17,327 nucleotides of DNA, taken from positions 1 through 17,327 of the forward strand of contig JANPGU010000081.1 in NCBI GenBank assembly GCA_031424095.1, written 5' to 3'. Below are positions 15,414 to 17,327 of the stretch, piece by piece. Below the pieces are notes generated by a model, which was given only the letters and a program-made list of their open reading frames with translations, did no database searches and was not told where the DNA came from. The stretch is from ZC4RG30 sp031424095. Its GTDB lineage: Bacteria > Pseudomonadota > Gammaproteobacteria > Steroidobacterales > Steroidobacteraceae. A program made the position numbers and the translations under genes. Positions within the stretch are counted from its first letter, which is position 1. Each line of letters opens with the position of its first letter.

Positions 15414-15674
15414 ATGAAGAAGCGCAAACACGAAGCCGAGCTGTTCAAGGCCGCGCTGCTGGCGGGCGTTGCTTATGCCGAAGGTCGCAAGGTGGTGCAG
15501 TTCGAAGCCACCGATTCCGCCAGCAACAAGGCGCTGTATGTCTACCGCTTGCTGGTCCACGACAAGATCATCGCGCCAATGCCCGAAGAGCAGGTGAGCG
15601 AGAAGACCATCCGGCACCGGCTGGCAACCTGGCACGCCGCACATCTGCCGAAAGGGCATGAGTTGCTGGACTGA
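15414..15674 (+). CDS. Small DUF5062-like protein
   Basis: This is an 86-residue, charged, probably cytoplasmic protein. KKRKHEAELFKAALLAGVAYAEG, then ALYVYRLLVHDKIIAP and a C-terminal HRLATWHAAHLPKGHELL recall the DUF5062 family of small gammaproteobacterial proteins, from memory of its pattern (K..EAELF..AL..G..YA, YRLLV.DK.I.P, LP..H.LL). The function of that family is not known. The ATG at 15414 is chosen because it gives the MKK start usual for this family; an in-frame GTG at 15348 would add 22 unrelated-looking residues. No strong ribosome site is visible. It diverges from the CorA gene and is followed after 2 bases by a small lipoprotein gene, so it probably begins a three-gene unit. 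Confidence 0.65.
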   Translation: MKKRKHEAELFKAALLAGVAYAEGRKVVQFEATDSASNKALYVYRLLVHDKIIAPMPEEQVSEKTIRHRLATWHAAHLPKGHELLD

Positions 15675-15676
15675 CC

Positions 15677-15799
15677 ATGCTGAAGATGGTTTCCATTGCC
15701 GCATTGCTCCTGCTGCTGGCAGTGGGCTGTGGCTATCGTGCCTTCGACCAGTTGTTCAAGCCACGGCCAGATTTCTGCTGGCAGGTGCAGGGCGGTTGA
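15677..15799 (+). CDS. Predicted 40-residue lipoprotein
   Basis: This short open frame encodes a lysine-containing N-terminus, a hydrophobic stretch (MVSIAALLLLLAVGC) and a lipobox-like LAVGC ending at Cys18, followed by only 22 residues (GYRAFDQLFKPRPDFCWQVQ plus GG). It would be lipidated at Cys18 and held in the envelope. The -3 residue of the lipobox is Ala rather than Leu, which is tolerated but not ideal. It begins 2 bases after the DUF5062-like stop, and its TGA stop overlaps the TTG start of the next gene (TTGA). This close packing supports it being real. No strong ribosome site precedes the ATG; a second Met four codons in could also start it. I do not recognise the family. Confidence 0.55.
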   Translation: MLKMVSIAALLLLLAVGCGYRAFDQLFKPRPDFCWQVQGG

Positions 15800-16167
15800 G
15801 CGATCGCAAGCTCGCCCTGGCCTTCGTTTTCGTCTGGTTCTTCGCCGGAGGCATTGCTCACTTCGTCTTTACCGCATCGTTCCTGCGAATTGTGCCTCCC
15901 TATGTCCCGTTCCCGCTTGCGGCGGTTTACGTAAGCGGAATATTCGAGCTGCTTGGCGCAGCAGGAATCCTGGTTCCCCGAACCCGGGCGCTGGCCGGGG
16001 CCGGCCTGATCGCGCTGACCATTTGTGTGACGCCCGCGAACGTGTACACGTGGATGCACCCGGCGCTGTTCCCTGGAATCTCCCGCAGCCTGCTCGGCGC
16101 CAGGCTGGCGCTGCAGGTTCTGCTGATTGCCGGCATCTGGTGGTCCACCAGGTCGCGAAAGCACTGA
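15796..16167 (+). CDS. DoxX-like integral membrane protein
   Basis: This is a 123-residue membrane protein with four hydrophobic segments (about 6-24, 40-60, 64-80 and 103-117). The pattern AHFVFTASFLRIVPPYVPFP, then YVSGIFELLGAAGILVPRTR and TPANVYTWMHP, is that of DoxX-type proteins, whose hallmark is the GxxHF...IxPPYxP and SGxxE run. These four-helix inner-membrane proteins have been linked to redox and sulfur or oxidative-stress processes, but no reaction can be assigned here. The start is taken as TTG at 15796, which overlaps the stop of the small lipoprotein gene (TTGA) and leaves MSDRK before the first helix. An earlier in-frame start at 15658 would run through two other genes. The TTG start is weakly supported by AGGGCGG immediately before it. 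Confidence 0.78.
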   Translation: MSDRKLALAFVFVWFFAGGIAHFVFTASFLRIVPPYVPFPLAAVYVSGIFELLGAAGILVPRTRALAGAGLIALTICVTPANVYTWMHPALFPGISRSLLGARLALQVLLIAGIWWSTRSRKH

Positions 16168-16715
16168 GCCGGCGCAACATCAGAAAGATCGTCTTGTCGC
16201 TGGTGATTCTTGCGCTGCTGCTCGGTGGCGCACCCTGGGTCGTCGGTATCGTGCGGGGGCGCGTCGATCGCGGGCAGGACACCCTGACAGCAGCAATGAC
16301 GGTGTCCTTGCATGGGGAGAATTCAGGGTGGCCGTCGTCATGGCAGGGGATCCGGGTTCTTTCCGCGTGTCCGGCAAGCAGCGGTGCGAACTGGGGTTGC
16401 AGCGCAAGCAGGTCGCGCCGGTTCCACCATGGCGGGGGCGGCGATCGACGGCAACTATGCCAAACGTGATGGCGACAAACCCGTCAGCAGAATCCGGTTG
16501 CAGCACGGCGATCTGACCGTCATTGGCAAGCCTCAGTGCGTCCCCGGGCTGAGTCCGCAGCCAACCCCGCAGTACCGCGTGCGGCACCGCAACCTTCTGT
16601 GCGGCACCGTACATATAAGGCAGATCCAGCGGCAATAAATGTGCCACGCCCGCGCAGGGGTGATTTACGCTTGCCTCTGCAATGGCCACCAGGGGCCAGG
16701 CAAGGACCCGAGCAC
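16168..16715 (+). other. Gap of about 550 bp without a convincing gene; possible gene remnant at its 5' end
   Basis: No frame on either strand gives a recognisable protein. At the 5' end, one forward frame directly after the DoxX-like stop reads RKIVLSLVILALLLGGAPW then VVGIVRGRVDRGQDTL, which looks like the membrane anchor and beginning of an exported protein (reminiscent of DUF945/YdgA starts). It then turns into low-quality sequence without homology-like features and stops at 16469. It has no ATG, only TTG 16194 or GTG 16203. This could be a decayed gene or chance. The remainder to 16715 should hold the promoter of the Crp/Fnr-type gene, but no clear -35/-10 pair or palindrome was identified. 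Confidence 0.4.
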
Positions 16716-17327
16716 ATGTCTGCCAATCACTCCCCGCAGCAGAACCAGCTGCTGGCGGCCCTGTCGCCGGAAGAATGCGACCGGATCTATCCGCATCTCA
16801 AGCTTGTTCCCATGCAGCTGGGAGCGGTGCTTTCCGAGTCCGGCGACGTGCTTCGACAGGTTTACTTCCCAACGGATTGCATCGTGTCGCTGCTCTATAC
16901 GCTGGAAGATGGCGCGTCCGCGGAAATCGCGGTGGTGGGCAGGGAAGGTGTGATCGGCATTGCGCTGTTCATGGGCGGTGAGACCACGCCCAGCCGCGCC
17001 GTTGTCCAGAGTGCCGGTTATGCCTATCGCCTGCTGGGTCCGCTGCTGAAGGAAGAATTTCATCGCAGTGGCGCGCTGCAGTTACTGCTGCTGCGCTACA
17101 CCCAGGCTCTGATCACACAGATGGCGCAGACGGCGGTATGCAATCGCCATCACTCCGTCGATCAGCAGTTGTGTCGCTGGCTGCTGCTGTCGCTGGATCG
17201 GCTCGACAGCAATGAGCTGCTCATGACCCAGGAACTGATCGCCAACATGCTGGGTGTGCGCCGGGAAGGTGTGACGGAGGCAGCCGGCAAGCTGCAGAAG
17301 CTGGGCGCTATCAGCTATGTCCGCGGC
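16716..17327 (+). CDS. Crp/Fnr-family transcriptional regulator (3' partial)
   Basis: This encodes the first 204 residues of a Crp/Fnr-type regulator; the frame is still open at the window edge, with perhaps 25-40 residues missing. The effector-binding barrel covers about 10-120: MQLGAVLSESGDVLRQVYFP, CIVSLLYTLEDGASAEIAVVG, then REGVIGIALFMGG. A dimerisation helix runs about 118-145. The winged helix-turn-helix begins near 168: MTQELIANMLGVRREGVTEAAGKLQKLGAISYVRG. The cyclic-nucleotide phosphate cassette of true CRP is not apparent, and there is no N-terminal cysteine cluster as in FNR, so the signal is probably neither cAMP nor an FNR-type iron-sulfur cluster. The ATG follows AAGGA at 9-base spacing. 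Its targets are unknown. Confidence 0.92.
   Translation, partial: MSANHSPQQNQLLAALSPEECDRIYPHLKLVPMQLGAVLSESGDVLRQVYFPTDCIVSLLYTLEDGASAEIAVVGREGVIGIALFMGGETTPSRAVVQSAGYAYRLLGPLLKEEFHRSGALQLLLLRYTQALITQMAQTAVCNRHHSVDQQLCRWLLLSLDRLDSNELLMTQELIANMLGVRREGVTEAAGKLQKLGAISYVRG

Noticed and set aside
16180..16689. 169-codon minus-strand frame in the gap before the Crp/Fnr-type gene
   Set aside because: No domain, no good ribosome site, and the C-terminal third is Arg/Pro-rich noise; not strong enough to call as a gene.
1..17327. CRISPR arrays, tRNA genes, insertion sequences or phage modules
   Set aside because: No regularly spaced direct repeats, cloverleaf-like segment, transposase or integrase motif, or terminal inverted repeats were found.

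Overview
This is a densely packed, high-G+C window from what looks like an aerobic, heterotrophic gammaproteobacterium. The evidence is the TonB-dependent receptor style, a CheB-CheR-PAS fusion, and a small protein resembling the gammaproteobacterial DUF5062 family. A Steroidobacterales/Nevskiales-type organism would fit, but the genus cannot be fixed from sequence alone. No tRNA, rRNA, CRISPR array, insertion sequence or phage gene is visible.

Layout. (1) 1-2222: the 3' part of a TonB-dependent outer-membrane receptor; its start lies outside the window. (2) 2210-5438, minus strand: a large CheB/CheR/PAS signalling fusion followed by a stand-alone PAS protein. (3) 5563-6051: a MarR-type regulator divergent from the cheB-cheR gene. 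A perfect 19-bp palindrome in the gap is a candidate operator. (4) 6063-12866: a probable catabolic block. A carotenoid-oxygenase-family dioxygenase (minus) diverges from a tight plus-strand operon of aldehyde dehydrogenase, SnoaL-like protein, zinc alcohol dehydrogenase and alpha/beta hydrolase. A convergent MFS transporter closes the block. (5) 12968-13724, minus: a PilZ-PRC-barrel pair. (6) 13905-15306: a small exported coiled-coil protein convergent with a CorA-type metal transporter. (7) 15414-16167, plus: a DUF5062-like protein, a 40-residue predicted lipoprotein and a DoxX-like membrane protein, tightly packed. (8) 16168-16715: about 550 bp without a convincing gene. (9) 16716 to the end: a Crp/Fnr-family regulator cut by the window edge.

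How the genes may work together (inference): the receptor and MFS permease could bring in a hydrophobic or aromatic compound. The hydrolase would release an alcohol from an ester, and the alcohol dehydrogenase and aldehyde dehydrogenase would oxidise it to an acid. The dioxygenase would split a C=C bond to give aldehydes for the same dehydrogenase. Two inverted repeats built from TGTTGG/CCAAC in the divergent dioxygenase-dehydrogenase promoter suggest shared control. The actual substrate cannot be read from the sequence. The most interesting points are the regulatory palindromes, the unlabelled catabolic cluster with an altered dioxygenase pocket residue, and a short lipoprotein gene overlapping the start of the DoxX-like gene.
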